Source: Corbicula japonica (Eukaryota; Mollusca; Bivalvia; Venerida; Cyrenidae). From it: DNA of 64,000 nucleotides. The notes below the pieces were generated by a model. The model was not told where the DNA came from and ran no database searches. It worked only from the letters and a program-made list of their open reading frames with translations. A program made the translations under genes and the position numbers. The stretch lies in contig JAZAYU010000001.1 of assembly GCA_038501625.1 (NCBI GenBank), forward strand, positions 6,589,457-6,653,456, read 5' to 3'. Positions 24,986 through 35,820 of the stretch are shown here, piece after piece (position 1 is the first letter of the stretch; every line of letters starts with the position of its first letter).

Positions 24986-25818
24986 AAAAAAAAATAAAAT
25001 TGCTGTTAAACTGAAATAAGCTCAATTTAGTGCAAAAAAGATTTAACTGATTGAATTACTTATTTTACTTAAACCACGCACATGTTTTACAGTGTAGACT
25101 GAAATCAATTCCAATTTTATGCTTAAATCATGTTTATGATTCACCATAGAGAAATAGGCTTATATATTTTTTAAATATATTACTAAGTAAAAAAGAAATG
25201 GACAGTATGGGATTGAATTATGACCCACGGAACAGGAGGCAAGTATGTCACAAACAACCACAAGGTAAATGACTTCGACTTAAAATTGTTTTGGGATATG
25301 CCACAGACAATAATGGAAGAATATTTTTGTCATTATTTAACTTATTACTAAAAGAAACAGGGACTTAGCAAAGATATTCCAAGAAAAATTGAACAGAAAT
25401 AAAACTTTTCTAGAAGTCATTTACTGCTGGCATTTCTTTTGAACTTTTCAGCACCTAAACAAACAAACCCAGATCATAATCAATTCATATTAATAAACAT
25501 ACTGCAACACAGAACACATTTTATTTAATAAAGATAAAAAAAATCTTTGTTCACGGTTACATACATTACATAAGAGTAATTACATCATTCATCATAAATG
25601 AAGATAAAATACAGCGAGCATAAATATTTAAATTATACACAAATAAATTGTATCACAGTTTAATAACAACTCTTACAACAGTTACTGAGATCTGTAATAA
25701 ATTGTTCTGTAATAGAGAGCACATTGTTAGGAGAATTGTGCAATTTCAAACAATGTTTATTGTACATTACAGAGTGAATCATGCAAGCATGCAAGATTCA
25801 TCTTGAGAGGCGGGTGGA

Positions 25819-26032
25819 TTAACCATTTCTCCATAGATACACCTATATTGCATGGACGAACAAACAGTGTTGATCTAAATCTATACTATTCACTTTTTTA
25901 ATTATAATGTTATTTCTGACCACAAAGCGAACAGTGCAGATCCTGATCAGACAGCACAGATGTGCTGGTTGACCTGGAAATACACTGTCTGCACATGCAC
26001 TAAAATGTGTTTATAAGGAGGAATGGGATAAA
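25819..26032. mobile_element. family A MITE with first hairpin collapsed
   Basis: TTAACCATTTCTCCATAG opens it and GGAGGAATGGGATAA closes it. The first hairpin is reduced to AGTGTTGATCTAAATCTATACTAT, while the second (GTGCAGATCCTGATCAG ... ACCTGGAAATACACTG) is retained. Confidence 0.8.
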
Positions 26033-26200
26033 AAGGTGGGTAGCACAAGTTTCATCCCTCCATCACGAGAGTGAATCTAGCTTGATGGAGATAATAACTG
26101 AAATATCAATGGTGTGGTACAAAACTGTACTGTCAACTAACTTAAATCAATGAGTTAGACACTTTGACTAAATTTGCTTCTTACAGTATCTTACAGCTTC

Positions 26201-26718
26201 TTAAACCTTTACTCCTGGGGATATGGATGATATCTCAAGTGCAACCAGAGCAGATCCAGAGAAGCCAGCTGATCTGATCTAAACTGGTCACTCATTATTA
26301 GATTTCTTCTAATCAAGAAACATACTGTAGATCCAGATTGGATGGCAACGATGTGCCAGCTGATCTGGATCTACATGGCAACGATGTGCCAGCTGATCTG
26401 GATCTACATGGCAACGATGTGCCAGCTGATCTGGATCTACATGGCAACGATGTGCCAGCTGATCTGGATCTGCATGGAAACGATGTGCCAGCTGATCTGG
26501 ATCTACATGGCAACGATGTGCCAGCTGATCTGGATCTACATGGCAACGATGTGCCAGCTGATCTGGATCTACATGGCAACGATGTGCCAGCTGATCTGGA
26601 TCTACATGGCAACGATGTGCCAGCTGATCTGGATCTACATGGCAACGATGTGCCAGCTGATCTGGATCTACATCAGTCACCCATGTGATAAAAGGTGTAT
26701 CCTCAGGGTAAAGGGATA
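26201..26718. mobile_element. family A MITE carrying an internal minisatellite
   Basis: It opens TTAAACCTTTACTCC and closes GGGTAAAGGGATAA. The first hairpin is small (AGAGCAGATCCAGAGAAG ... CTGATCTGATCTAAACTG). The second has one left arm (TGTAGATCCAGATTGG) but ten copies of its right arm, described separately at 26342-26671. Confidence 0.85.
26342..26671. repeat. 33-bp x 10 minisatellite derived from a family A arm
   Basis: Ten contiguous 33-bp units start at 26342 and step by 33. Each contains ATGTGCCAGCTGATCTGGAT, the loop plus right arm of family A, followed by CTAC and joined by ATGGCAACG. Units are nearly identical; the junction of units 4 and 5 differs (CTGCATGGAAACG). Because 33 is a multiple of three and the unit has few stops, four frames stay open across the array; these are not genes. 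Confidence 0.96.
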
Positions 26719-26947
26719 AGCAGGTGAAATTGTTTTAATTATGTAAGTAGCCTGAAGGTCCTGCAAACTCCAGTTTAACGGGGCATCATGTCTAAGGCAT
26801 ATTAACATCATGTTAATGTTATGGAGTTCTTGTTAATTTCTGCTAATTACAGACAGACCACATTATGTATGCAAGACCACACAGGGATTTGACCAAGAAA
26901 TCTGGAGAAGTACAAGCATCATGAGAATGCCAGTGTTTGTTTGTAGT

Positions 26948-27203
26948 TTTAAACCTTTACTCCATGTGATACAGCTGTTATCCCATGGGAGACAAGATCA
27001 GCCGCACATCAATGCAGCTTCAGCAGGATCTAGGCTTTTTCACTATTTGGTCAGAAATAATCGAAACTAAATACGAAACGAAAAAAAAAAGAAACTTAAA
27101 GCGACTAGTGTAGATCCTGATCAGACTGCACTAATTTACTGGTTGATCTGGATCTAAACAAGCTGTACAAGGGATAAAAGCCCTTGTCCAAGGAGAAAAG
27201 ATA
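26948..27203. mobile_element. family A MITE, diverged
   Basis: TTTAAACCTTTACTCCATG and CCAAGGAGAAAAGAT mark the ends. Arms include CAGCAGGATCTAGGC, TAGTGTAGATCCTGATCAG and GGTTGATCTGGATCTAAAC. Confidence 0.7.
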
Positions 27204-27591
27204 TTTCTAAGAAACTTCAACAGTATATCATATATCATCATTTTGCAGAATTTTAAAAGCTCAAACATGTTCACACTTCTTCAACAACAAAACTAGAGAC
27301 ATGTTAATAATTGAAATTAAGCTGCACTGATCTGTTTTTACCACCTTAATCCAGATATTTTCCTCAGACAAATTAAACAGAACAAGTAAATGCTTTCCAG
27401 TGATCATTATGTATTGTTTCCTTTCTTAACTGTCTGAAATATTTGACACCAGTCTAGTCTAGGTGGCTGTGTTTCTCAGAGTTCTGGCAGTACATGTCAC
27501 ATTCTATCCACCCATTACATGTTCCAATTACATATCACATGGGAGTAGGAAGATGATAAAAGAGTATTGTACTGAGCCCGCTATACAAGAC

Positions 27592-27765
27592 ATTCAGCTT
27601 CTTTACCTTCAGCTGCACACCCATGCAATCTGATCAGGATCTACACTGCTTCTTGGACAAAATTCACCAAATGAATTTGAAAGTAAAATGTAGATCCAGA
27701 TCAGATAGCACCCATGTGCTGGATCTAAGCAGGTTGCACATTTTACAAATGCTTTAATGAGGCCC
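27592..27765. mobile_element. family A MITE, partial
   Basis: CTGATCAGGATCTACACTGC, the linker region, then TGTAGATCCAGATCAGATAG and GTGCTGGATCTAAGCAGG. The left terminus and first arm are missing. Confidence 0.65.
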
Positions 27766-27878
27766 TTTCTATTTAACACACAATTAAATATTTGAATTTA
27801 ACTGAATGAATTTTTTCTGTAACATTATAAAACAGATCATCTGGCTCTCTAATACATTTGTATATTTATTTTTCTAAG

Positions 27879-28117
27879 TTAACCCTTTCCTCCACATATG
27901 CGCCTTAAAGGTATTGGTGAACAGTGTAGATCAAGATCAGCAGGCATCCATGCCATCTGATCAGGATCTACACTGATCGCTTTTTTATTTATTAGGTTAT
28001 TCCTATCCATAAAGCGAACAGTGCAGATCCCAATCAAAGGGCACAGTGTGCCTGCTGATCTGGATCTACACTGCTTGCCTATGTGATAAAAGGTGCATGT
28101 ATGGAGTAAAGGGTTAA
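27879..28117. mobile_element. family A MITE, near full length
   Basis: TTAACCCTTTCCTCC to GGAGTAAAGGGTTAA, with TTAA at both ends. All four arms are intact: GTAGATCAAGATCAG, CTGATCAGGATCTACACTG, GTGCAGATCCCAATCA and CTGATCTGGATCTACACTG. Confidence 0.92.
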
Positions 28118-28134
28118 ATGATGAACTACTTCAT

Positions 28135-28140
28135 TTTATT
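28135..28140 (-). terminator. candidate distal poly(A) signal of the protocadherin gene
   Basis: TTTATT on the + strand reads AATAAA on the - strand, about 580 bases after the stop. A nearer variant, ATTAAA, reads at 28535-28530. If the distal site is used, the 3' UTR would contain the family A copy at 28187-28426. Confidence 0.3.
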
Positions 28141-28186
28141 CATCTGAAAATAAAACATCTAACAACAGAACAGGACAAGAGTAATT

Positions 28187-28426
28187 TTAACTCTACTCCA
28201 TATATAAACCTTTTATCACATGTGCAACCAGTGTAGATCCAGATCAGCCTGCACATCCCTGCCATCTGATCAGGATCTACACAATTTGCTATTTAGTCAA
28301 AAAATAACATAATAAATCAGAAAGCGAACAGGGCAGATCCTGATCAGATGGCATGGATGTTTTGGCTGATCTGGATCTATACTCACCCATGGGATAACAG
28401 CCATATCCCACGAAGTAAAGGGTTAA
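28187..28426. mobile_element. family A MITE immediately 3' of the protocadherin gene
   Basis: TTAACTCTACTCC ... AGTAAAGGGTTAA, with TTAA at both ends and all four arms present. It lies about 290 bases beyond the protocadherin stop codon and may be transcribed as part of its 3' UTR. Confidence 0.9.
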
Positions 28427-28718
28427 ATGTTTCAGTTTGACTGGTAGTTAATATATATAAGTACAGTTTTCAACTCACAGTCACAATGTAACAATAAAAC
28501 AACATTAGTTCAACATACTACTGTTCATCTTTAATATCAAGTGTAACACATAAATAAACATCAATGTTAAACATGCATGTTCATTTGTCCCCCACAGCAC
28601 AACATGACTTTATGAACCTTTTAAGCAAAGCTTCAGTGTTTCACTTCCTTATATGCACATACTGGCCTTTTGATGTTTGTATTGCCCATACCCTGTATTT
28701 CACTTACACAGAAAAATT

Positions 28719-29065
28719 CTACACATATGAAGGTACCCAATTTTCAGGTTTCTTGTCCTTATTTTCTTTGTCAACATACGGTGCAAGCACTGTGAATTTA
28801 GGTTTTTCACCTTCAACCATGTTTGATAAAGATCTTTCCATTGGGATTTTATTTGGAATTCTCTGATTGAGATCTGTGGATTGAGGTCTGGAATTTCGGT
28901 GAGGTGGCAGCGAACAGTTTTGTGCACTCTGTGAAAGTGGTAGTGAAGCGTTCTGCCTCCCCAAATCTGGGGGTACGCTATTGCTGCTAGACAGTCTGTT
29001 AGCTAATGAACACTTCACAAATCTGGATCCTCCATTGCTACTGGATAAATGTGGATCTTTCTCAT
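28719..29065 (-). CDS. protocadherin, coding exon 4 (C-terminal tail, stop, PDZ-ligand end)
   Basis: The acceptor TTTTCAG (29072-29066) opens the exon. Its first two bases join the G left by exon 3 to make Asp, so phase 1 is kept. It encodes 114 more residues: EKDPHLSSSNGGSRFVKC, then a Ser/Pro/Gln-rich stretch, ending ...KPENWVPSYV and TAG at 28721-28719. The last three residues SYV fit the class I PDZ ligand pattern [S/T]-x-hydrophobic, suggesting a scaffold partner at the cell cortex (inference). The 345 coding bases remain open in a repeat-rich setting. An upstream ATG of the open frame (29192) lies in the intron and is not the start. Confidence 0.85.
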
Positions 29066-30220
29066 CTGAAAATAAATCAAAGCACATATTTATGTAACTT
29101 GTTGTAACCACAATAATTATTGTGAACTCAAATTGTTCAGTTTTGGGTGTATTTAGGTGGAGGAGAATAAACCCTTTACTCCAAATATACACATTTTATT
29201 ACATGTGCGACCAGTGTAGATCCAGATCAGCGATCACATTCATGCCATCTAATCAGGATTTGCACTGTTTGCTTTTCAGCCAGAAATAACCAATTCTTAA
29301 GAAATCAAAAAGTAAACAGTGTATATCCTGATCAGATGGCAAGGTTGTGCTGGCTGATCAGGATCTACACTGGTTGCATATACAGTATATGGATTAAAGG
29401 GATAAAATGCTGTCCTACTAAACTTTGAACATAACTGATACATTAATATAAAGATATGTTAAACTTGCAGCTGCCTTAAGTTAAAGCACTTTGATAACAA
29501 GCCAAGCGCTTTCCTTTCTTTAACTGCAAGTTACAACAACTATCTGAATATTGGAAACCAATATATGGTGTCCCAGAACATGTCAGCAGCAGAAAGGGAG
29601 ACAAAATAGATAACAATGTCAAGTTAAAGCACTGAAAGCAAAATGGAGTTGTTCCATATTGAACATTGCTTTTAAGATATAAACTTCAAAATGACAGGAT
29701 TTCTGAAGGCAGTGTCATTTTAAAAAATTAGTTAAAATCGACCATTTAAGGCCAGAAGGTGTCATCAGACCATTGTTATATTGTTGATGACTCCTGGCCT
29801 AAGTTAAGCACAATGGTCTTCATGTAGACCCTGCTCAAAAACATAAAACTTAATTTAATTTAAATTTGATACTGTGATTTTATTGAAAGATAACACATTT
29901 GAAAGGTAGATACTGAAAGAATTTCAAGCATTTTCTCGCCTTGTCTGGAATATTTTCACAGGTACAAAAATGGTCACAGCAGTCCAATAACTCAAGTGTT
30001 ACTCCTCAGCACAATTTTATTTTATCTGTCAAAGGGCTGCAACCAATGTTGGCACTCTGCGTACATCATCACTATCTTCATAAGCAATTAAATATGAATA
30101 GACCAAACAAATGACAATAACAATGGATAAAGGGAGACAATTTAAATAAATAAATAAATAGATTTATATTCATATAATTTGTGTTTGAGTTTTCAAGGGA
30201 GACAATTATTAAAATGCCAC
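29066..30220 (-). other. protocadherin intron 3
   Basis: A phase 1 intron of 1155 bp. It holds the family A copy at 29169-29405 and copies of the short motif AAGGGAGACAA (near 29593, 30130 and 30195), of the kind scattered through molluscan DNA. No coding content is seen. Confidence 0.75.
29169..29405. mobile_element. family A MITE in protocadherin intron 3
   Basis: AAACCCTTTACTCC ... GGATTAAAGGGATAA. Arms GTAGATCCAGATCAG, AATCAGGATTTGCACTG, GTGTATATCCTGATCAG and CTGATCAGGATCTACACTGG are in order. It is 104 bases upstream of the exon 4 acceptor (in transcript sense). Confidence 0.88.
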
Positions 30221-30335
30221 CTTTACTAGAATTGTGTGATAAAGGGAGATCATCATCACTTCCACCTCTACCACTGTCACTCGTCACTGTTTCCTGGCTT
30301 GTGTCACTGTTACTGTCTTTTTCTGTCAACATGCC
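30221..30335 (-). CDS. protocadherin, coding exon 3 (cytoplasmic tail)
   Basis: Acceptor CTACTTCAG ends at 30336 and the exon opens in phase 0 with GMLTEKDSNSDTSQETVTSD, continuing SGRGGSDDDLPLSHNSSK. It ends one base into an Asp codon at AAAG|GTGGCA (exon end 30221). The length of 115 bases equals 38 codons plus one, which matches exon 4. The acidic, Ser/Gly-rich stretch (DSGRGGSDDD) resembles conserved tail motifs of non-clustered protocadherins. Its role is presumably cytoplasmic signalling or partner binding. Confidence 0.85.
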
Positions 30336-31609
30336 CTGAAGTAGTCAGCAGATATAAATGTTAGCATACACCAACTGAAGTTCTGAACTTTAAAAAGACC
30401 TCAGTCTGACATTTTTGAAGTACAAATACTGTAACTGAAAAAGTATATTCTGCACTTATTATTAACTTCTTCTCATCATTAATATTGCTATATTTAAATA
30501 GCAAATCACATAATTATTGCTATGTAATATTTTACATTTTTCCACTAAAAACAAACAAAACAACATAAACATACTTAAACCTGACATGGATGCATTGCTG
30601 ACGATGAGCAGGGTAGCCTGACTTGAATTTTTAAATAGACATGCCAAATCAAGCTCAAAATGTATTTTGCATGTTAATCCCTTTTGAAATAAAATTAGAT
30701 TCCAAAAGAAAATTACAGGAACATGAACCCATTTTGATGCATTTTTCCCGAATGATCCTGGAAGAAGATAGCCCCTTTTAACGTGATTAAATTGTTTTGC
30801 ATCAAAATTAGGGACCATGTACGTCCTGATTAAAGGGTCCTGAAGTATGCCCCTATGGCTAAGAAAATAAGGGCATCAATGAGCAAGATAAATGCCCAGG
30901 AGCTGCCATTGTCATTTAAATCAAGCCTGCGGTCGGTACAAGAAAAAGCTGTAAATTTCACACTTTGGCTGTGACAGGAGAGCGTCACCTTAATTGTTGG
31001 CTTTTGTACGATATTTAAACCATTAGCAACAGTCAATAAAAATTCTCGTTTTTCAAACATTTGATGATAATTTTGTCAATTTCTTACAATAACCTGAAAT
31101 TTAAATCCAAATAGGAACCTACAATTATAGTATTTAGGATAAAAAATTGCTACCTCAATTTAAGCATGTCGGTAAACAGGTTGGAAAAAGCGCCAACGTT
31201 CGTTTGACAGAGGAAAATGTTCAAATAGTGAAATAGTAATATTCACTCATATATGAAATAAATACATAATTATGTAAGAAAAATCTGGAAAACTCTTAAA
31301 AGACCAAGAGACAGTCCTTTACATGAGATTTCATTGAATGTGATTTATTAAACTAATTGGCTTCCTTTTTTAGCTCGGGGAAATATACCTAAACCAATAA
31401 ATTAATGTGCTGCACTCACTTAAAAACAAAAATTTAAGTCCAGTTATTAATTGTTATTTAGGTATTTTTTACAGAAATATAGTAACTGAATAGTGAACAG
31501 TGTGAGCAGGAATTTGCAGGCTGGTCTGGTTTTACAGTTGTTGCATATTTGACATAAGCTTTCCTTAGCACATCAAGGGATACTTTTGCTTGAGCAGACC
31601 ATGCCTTAC
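30336..31609 (-). other. protocadherin intron 2
   Basis: A phase 0 intron of 1274 bp. Two open minus-strand frames (30462-30818 and 30830-31060) are in different frames and lack splice or domain support. A family A remnant lies at about 31494-31557 (GTGAACAGTGTGAGCAGG ... CTGGTCTGGTTTTACAG). Confidence 0.7.
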
Positions 31610-31729
31610 CTCTGCTGTCTTTGTCTGTCCATGTGTCTGTGTCCAGGAAGGGTTCTGGGAGTTCAGCAAAGCCTGTTGTAGCTGGAAGGTCTTCATCTGA
31701 TGACTGTGCTGTCGCTCATGGTGTGGGAC
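31610..31729 (-). CDS. protocadherin, coding exon 2 (cytoplasmic tail)
   Basis: Acceptor TTCTGCAG ends at 31730 and donor GAG|GTAAGG is at 31610/31609. The 120-base exon is phase 0 on both sides and encodes VPHHERQHSHQMKTFQLQQA, then LLNSQNPSWTQTHGQTKTAE. The HHERQHSHQMKTFQLQQALL block is of the kind seen in invertebrate protocadherin tails. It joins SVFADSGVE from exon 1 to GMLTEKD in exon 3 without frame change. Being phase 0 at both ends, it could be skipped without breaking the frame. Confidence 0.88.
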
Positions 31730-31966
31730 CTGCAGAACAAAGTTGCTGTTCATCAAATATACAATAAAAGCCAAATTTAATATTTTTAATTTGTTTCTGT
31801 CATCTAATGGAAATTGCAAGAAACTATAAATGTAAAATTGCTGTGATAACATTATACTGAACACCTTATATTCACAGTAAGAATAAGAACTGTCTGAGCA
31901 GACAAAATGCTCTACTTTTCCAATGAACAAAATTTGGGGAAAAGCTATTGTTTGTTATTATTTATA

Positions 31967-32265
31967 TTAAGAAAGACTTCAATTCAGATACATGTAATAT
32001 TGCTTTTCTCCATAGACGCACCTTTATTGATTGGGTGAACAGTGTAGATCTAAATCAGCTGGCACATCCGTGCCATCAGGGTCTGAACTTTGCTTTTTGA
32101 TTCATTAGATTATTTCTGACCAAAATGCAACCATTGCAGATACTGATCAGTCGGCACAGATGTGCTGGCTGATCTGGATCTACACTGGTTGCACATGTGT
32201 AAAAATGCGTATATATGGAGGAAAGGGTTAAGAAAGACTTCAATTCAGATATAGGTAATATTGCT
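31967..32265. repeat. 38-bp direct repeat flanking a family A copy
   Basis: Bases 31967-32004 and 32228-32265 both read TTAAGAAAGACTTCAATTCA and continue to TAATATTGCT, with two mismatches in 38. The family A copy lies exactly between them. Ordinary insertion should leave only TTAA duplicated. Confidence 0.92.
31998..32231. mobile_element. family A MITE with truncated left end
   Basis: The left end begins inside the terminus (TTTTCTCCATAG) and lacks TTAACCC. The right end GGAGGAAAGGGTTAA is intact. The arms are present, with the second shortened (CATCAGGGTCTGAAC). Confidence 0.9.
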
Positions 32266-33498
32266 CAGTATCCAACTAAGAAAACATTATGAAAGAGAAA
32301 ATGTTTTCACATAGAGAATAAAATCCTTATCACTTGAGTATGTAAATGATATATGGGTCAATTCTGCAAAATAAAAGTAACATCAAACTTTTATGGAAAT
32401 ACCTTTGGTCCCCTGCTGTACTGAAAAAGGGGGCACAAATGTGTTTTTTGCTGGTGAGTTATTGTACTTGTTGGAAATGATGCAGAATATAATGATAAAA
32501 CATTTATTTGATATTTTATAAGTTTCAAAGGGATGAACCAAGAAGTAAAGATTTAATGTGAGTGAGTAGGCTAGCTCTCCTTATTTTTATAAACATCTCC
32601 AGAATGTAACTTTTCAATTTAAATGTCATCTATTCTTTTTCTTTCAGATGAACTGACAATATGACAATAAAGGGAAACACATCATCTAATAAACTTGATT
32701 AAATGCTGAAATTAAAAATGAATGGCTAATATTGAAAAAAAAATCAACAGGTCAAATAAATTGTGTTATCTCAATTGCTACAATTTGAGTATTTAAATGT
32801 AATTCTGTTAACACTTTGGCTACAGATTACCTCATCTGGTATCAGCTCTTATCTCCTAAATCCAATTAAAGAAGCACCTGTCATGCAAATATTGGTTTTG
32901 ATTGTGTGTGATTTTTCACTGTCTTACCCAATATTGGAAGAAAATATTATAAATTCCCTAATAAAGACCCAATATTGAGGATATGTCTATGAAGGATAGA
33001 ATGATAAAATAACTCTGGCACTAGGTCCATCAAACATTGACAGCTAATCCCAGAAATATTGTAACAATTGGGATGTAAATATTAGGATAGATAAGAAACC
33101 AATATTTGAGAACATTTTCTAATCATAAGCTGATAAAAACAAGATGTGTTGAATTAAAATGATTGACTTCAAGATATTTGTCTGTGCCATTTCTAATCTA
33201 ATTTTAAAACTACATTGGTGCAATACAACATCGAGAAGAAAAAAGAACAGCTCGTTCTACTTTGTTCTGCATTTGAACAAAAGTTAAACATTTAAAATTG
33301 TCTTGTGCCAATATGATACAGTTGTTGTTGTTTTTGTTGCTGCTATTGTTACTGTATAAAATGACTTGCAGCTGATGATGATGGATTCAGAGACAACAAA
33401 AACAAAGGCACTGCCTAAATTTTGTCGGTCAGAAGTAAATCAAACTACATTGTATTTATATTGAAATTTTATACCTATGAATATTAATGCATTCAGTG

Positions 33499-33730
33499 TT
33501 AACCCTTTCCTCCATTGACACACCTTTATTGCATAGGCGAACAGTTTTGATCCAGATCAGCCGGCACATACGTGCCATCTGATCAGGATGTAAACTGTTC
33601 GCTTTTTGATGTTAGGTTATTTCTGACAAAACTGCGACCAGTGCAGATCCTGATCAGATGGCACAGATCTGCCGGCTTATCTGGATCTACACTTGTGGCA
33701 GATGTGTAAAAATGCGTATTAATGGGTTAA
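33499..33730. mobile_element. family A MITE, near full length
   Basis: TTAACCCTTTCCTCC at the left; ATTAATGGGTTAA at the right, with a small deletion of the GGAGGAAA segment. All four arms are present, with loops GCCGGCACATACGTGCC and GGCACAGATCTGCCGGC. Confidence 0.92.
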
Positions 33731-33851
33731 ATAATTGTGCAGCAACCATAAATGAAACTGTTTTGCAGTAGAATTAATTTATAAGAAAAGCGAAAAAGCA
33801 TTACAATGAAATATCATGTGGCACTTCTTATTGTGATGAAGCTCTGGGCTG

Positions 33852-33987
33852 AAGGTTATAAAACTGAGTTTGGAAACCAGTCTCAAATCTCAAGCATCTG
33901 ATTGGCTGAAATGGCGACCAGTCGCCATTTCAGCCAATCAGATGCTTGAGATTTGAGACTGGTTTCCATGCTCAGTTTTATAACCTT
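33852..33987. mobile_element. family B palindrome, copy B1 (near perfect)
   Basis: Two 67-bp arms (33852-33918 and 33921-33987) are reverse complements around the two-base centre CA, with almost no mismatch. Arms start AAGGTTATAAAACTGAG and end CTGAAATGGCGAC. Short outer matches (GGGCT/AGCC) extend the symmetry. It has no coding capacity; it is either a foldback MITE or other palindromic mobile repeat. Confidence 0.92.
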
Positions 33988-34088
33988 GGAGCCAGAATAA
34001 ACATACTGGGACACAACAAGAAGGGAAAAGAATCATATTATCTACATCATGCATCTTAAATAATTAAGAGCTGCATCATTTAAAAAAA

Positions 34089-34319
34089 TTAACCCTTTAC
34101 TCCATAGATACACCTTTATTGTGTGGCCGAACAGTGTATATTCAGATCTGCCAGCTAATCTGAATATACACTGTTCGCTTTTAGATTCACAGGATTATTT
34201 TGTGACAAAGATGCAACCAGAGCAGATTTAGATGAGATGTTACAGATATTCCGGCTGATCTTGATCTATACTGGTCCCACATGCATTAATATATGCATAA
34301 ATATGGAGTAAAGGGTAAA
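34089..34319. mobile_element. family A MITE with homogenised first hairpin
   Basis: TTAACCCTTTACTCC ... GGAGTAAAGGGTAA. Its first hairpin (34128-34147 against 34158-34177) pairs perfectly over 20 bp although both arms differ from the family sequence (TGTATATTCAGAT / ATCTGAATATACA). Confidence 0.88.
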
Positions 34320-34790
34320 AGCAGAGCAACTTAAGCAAAAATTCAAACAGCACAATTGCAGGAATGGCATAAGGAAAAGGTTACATTTTATAAAGAAAGA
34401 TCACCTTTCTATATGTAGTACTCCTTAAATTGTTTTAAATGAATGCGCTAAATAGAAGAAAGTACAAACATTACAATTTTACTCATTGTCTTCTAAGGGC
34501 TAGGCTTTCAGACCAATGACATTTTTATAGCATTACTATTTTAATATCACTATAACTTACATTAATTTTTATAAAAACTGAATAAATTAAGCCAGACATT
34601 TTTCTTTTCAGCATTCAAGATGAAATGAAGATATTGTTTTATGACAAGTTAGTTACAAGTAGTTTGAAGCCGGCTGACAAGTTACATTTACTGCCTGTCA
34701 GATTACTTTTAATTTAGCATATAACTCAAGTTAATTTGAATAGTGGAATACATAATGGTACATTAAACAATTTTAGTTAACTTGTCTCTT

Positions 34791-34997
34791 TTAACCATAT
34801 ACTCCATAGAGACCTTTATATTCCAAGGGCAAACAATGCAGTGATGTCTGATCAGGATCTACACTGTTTGCTTTTAGATTCAATAGGGCATTTCTGATCA
34901 AGATCTGACCAGTGCAGATCCAGATCAGATGGCATAGATGTGGATCTACTCTGGTTGCACATGCATAAAAACATGTATATATGAAGTAAAGGAATAA
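34791..34997. mobile_element. family A MITE, partial
   Basis: TTAACCATATACTCCATAG ... GAAGTAAAGGAATAA. The first arm is deleted and the fourth arm is shortened (GATGTGGATCTACTCTGG). Confidence 0.75.
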
Positions 34998-35729
34998 GAT
35001 ATTTTTAAATGGTTAAGAAGAACATTTCCTACAGAAATCCCTTTGAGAATTAAAGTCTATGATCAAGTCAGTAAAATATATCTAAAATTTGAAAAACAAA
35101 ATCTGTCATCCATTCTGATGTAAGAAAATGGGTTTCCCCCACAGAGATCATTAAAAAGTTGTTTGTCTGTTAAAAATTTGAATCAATGATTTTTTGAAAG
35201 CACTATCTTAAAATTAGATATACATGTTGAATTTTGCATATTTTGCAATATAACACAGTCCATTCCAAGACCATCATCATCTCTGCCCAGTTGTTCATGT
35301 TCAGAAATACACTAAATGTTTCAGTAAATGTTTTTTATGCTTGCAAAAAAAACAAACAGATCTGTAAGACTGATCAGAATATAATTAAATCACAGGGATG
35401 CCAAATCTCCGCTTCTGTCCGAAATTTCCAGACTTTTAGACTTCAAATCTCTGGATTTTTTTAATTGCAAAACATGGATAACTAAAACCCCAATTCATAA
35501 TGTTATGGTTAGGTCTTAGTTTTTCTAGCACACAATCGCAGATCAAAGAGATAACAAGAATGTTGTCAGTGACAATCTGCTGTATACAGTAGCTAAATGT
35601 CATAAAATGTTTAACAAAATACCATTTGTTTATAATCATGGTTAATTATTCAGTATTCACCACTGTGGTACAGTGTTTACATCAAACATTATATATCATC
35701 ACAGCCATCAATTTAATTGTTTCATCCTA

Positions 35730-35820
35730 TTCATCATCATCATCATCATCATTATCATCATCATCATCATCATCACAACAACAACAATGACAAGAACAAC
35801 AACAACATCATCATCATCAG
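35730..35820. repeat. (ATC)n/(AAC)n microsatellite
   Basis: TCATCATCATC runs, a CAACAACAA interruption, then further ATC triplets. It lies in protocadherin intron 1. Confidence 0.95.

Larger units (their letters stand above)
4861..28134. other. gene-poor, repeat-rich intergenic stretch
   Basis: No reading frame here shows domain structure, codon bias or phase-matched splice sites that I can support. It holds many family A palindrome copies and fragments, the hairpin at 6828-6942, the TA-flanked element at 16396-17001 inside a larger inverted-motif region (15645-17216), and the 33-bp minisatellite at 26342-26671. The remainder is AT-rich sequence in which I see nothing further. Short exons of unknown genes cannot be excluded by eye. 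Confidence 0.5.

Noticed and set aside
26342..26671. CRISPR-like regular repeat array
   Set aside because: Units are contiguous with no unique spacers, and the setting is eukaryotic.
26309..26719. Four overlapping 110-125 codon frames with perfect 11-residue repeats
   Set aside because: All come from the 33-bp minisatellite, which stays open in several frames because its unit is a multiple of three.
30462..31060. Two minus-strand frames (118 and 76 codons) between protocadherin exons 2 and 3
   Set aside because: They are in different frames, lack acceptor/donor pairs in phase with the neighbours, and the tail is continuous without them.
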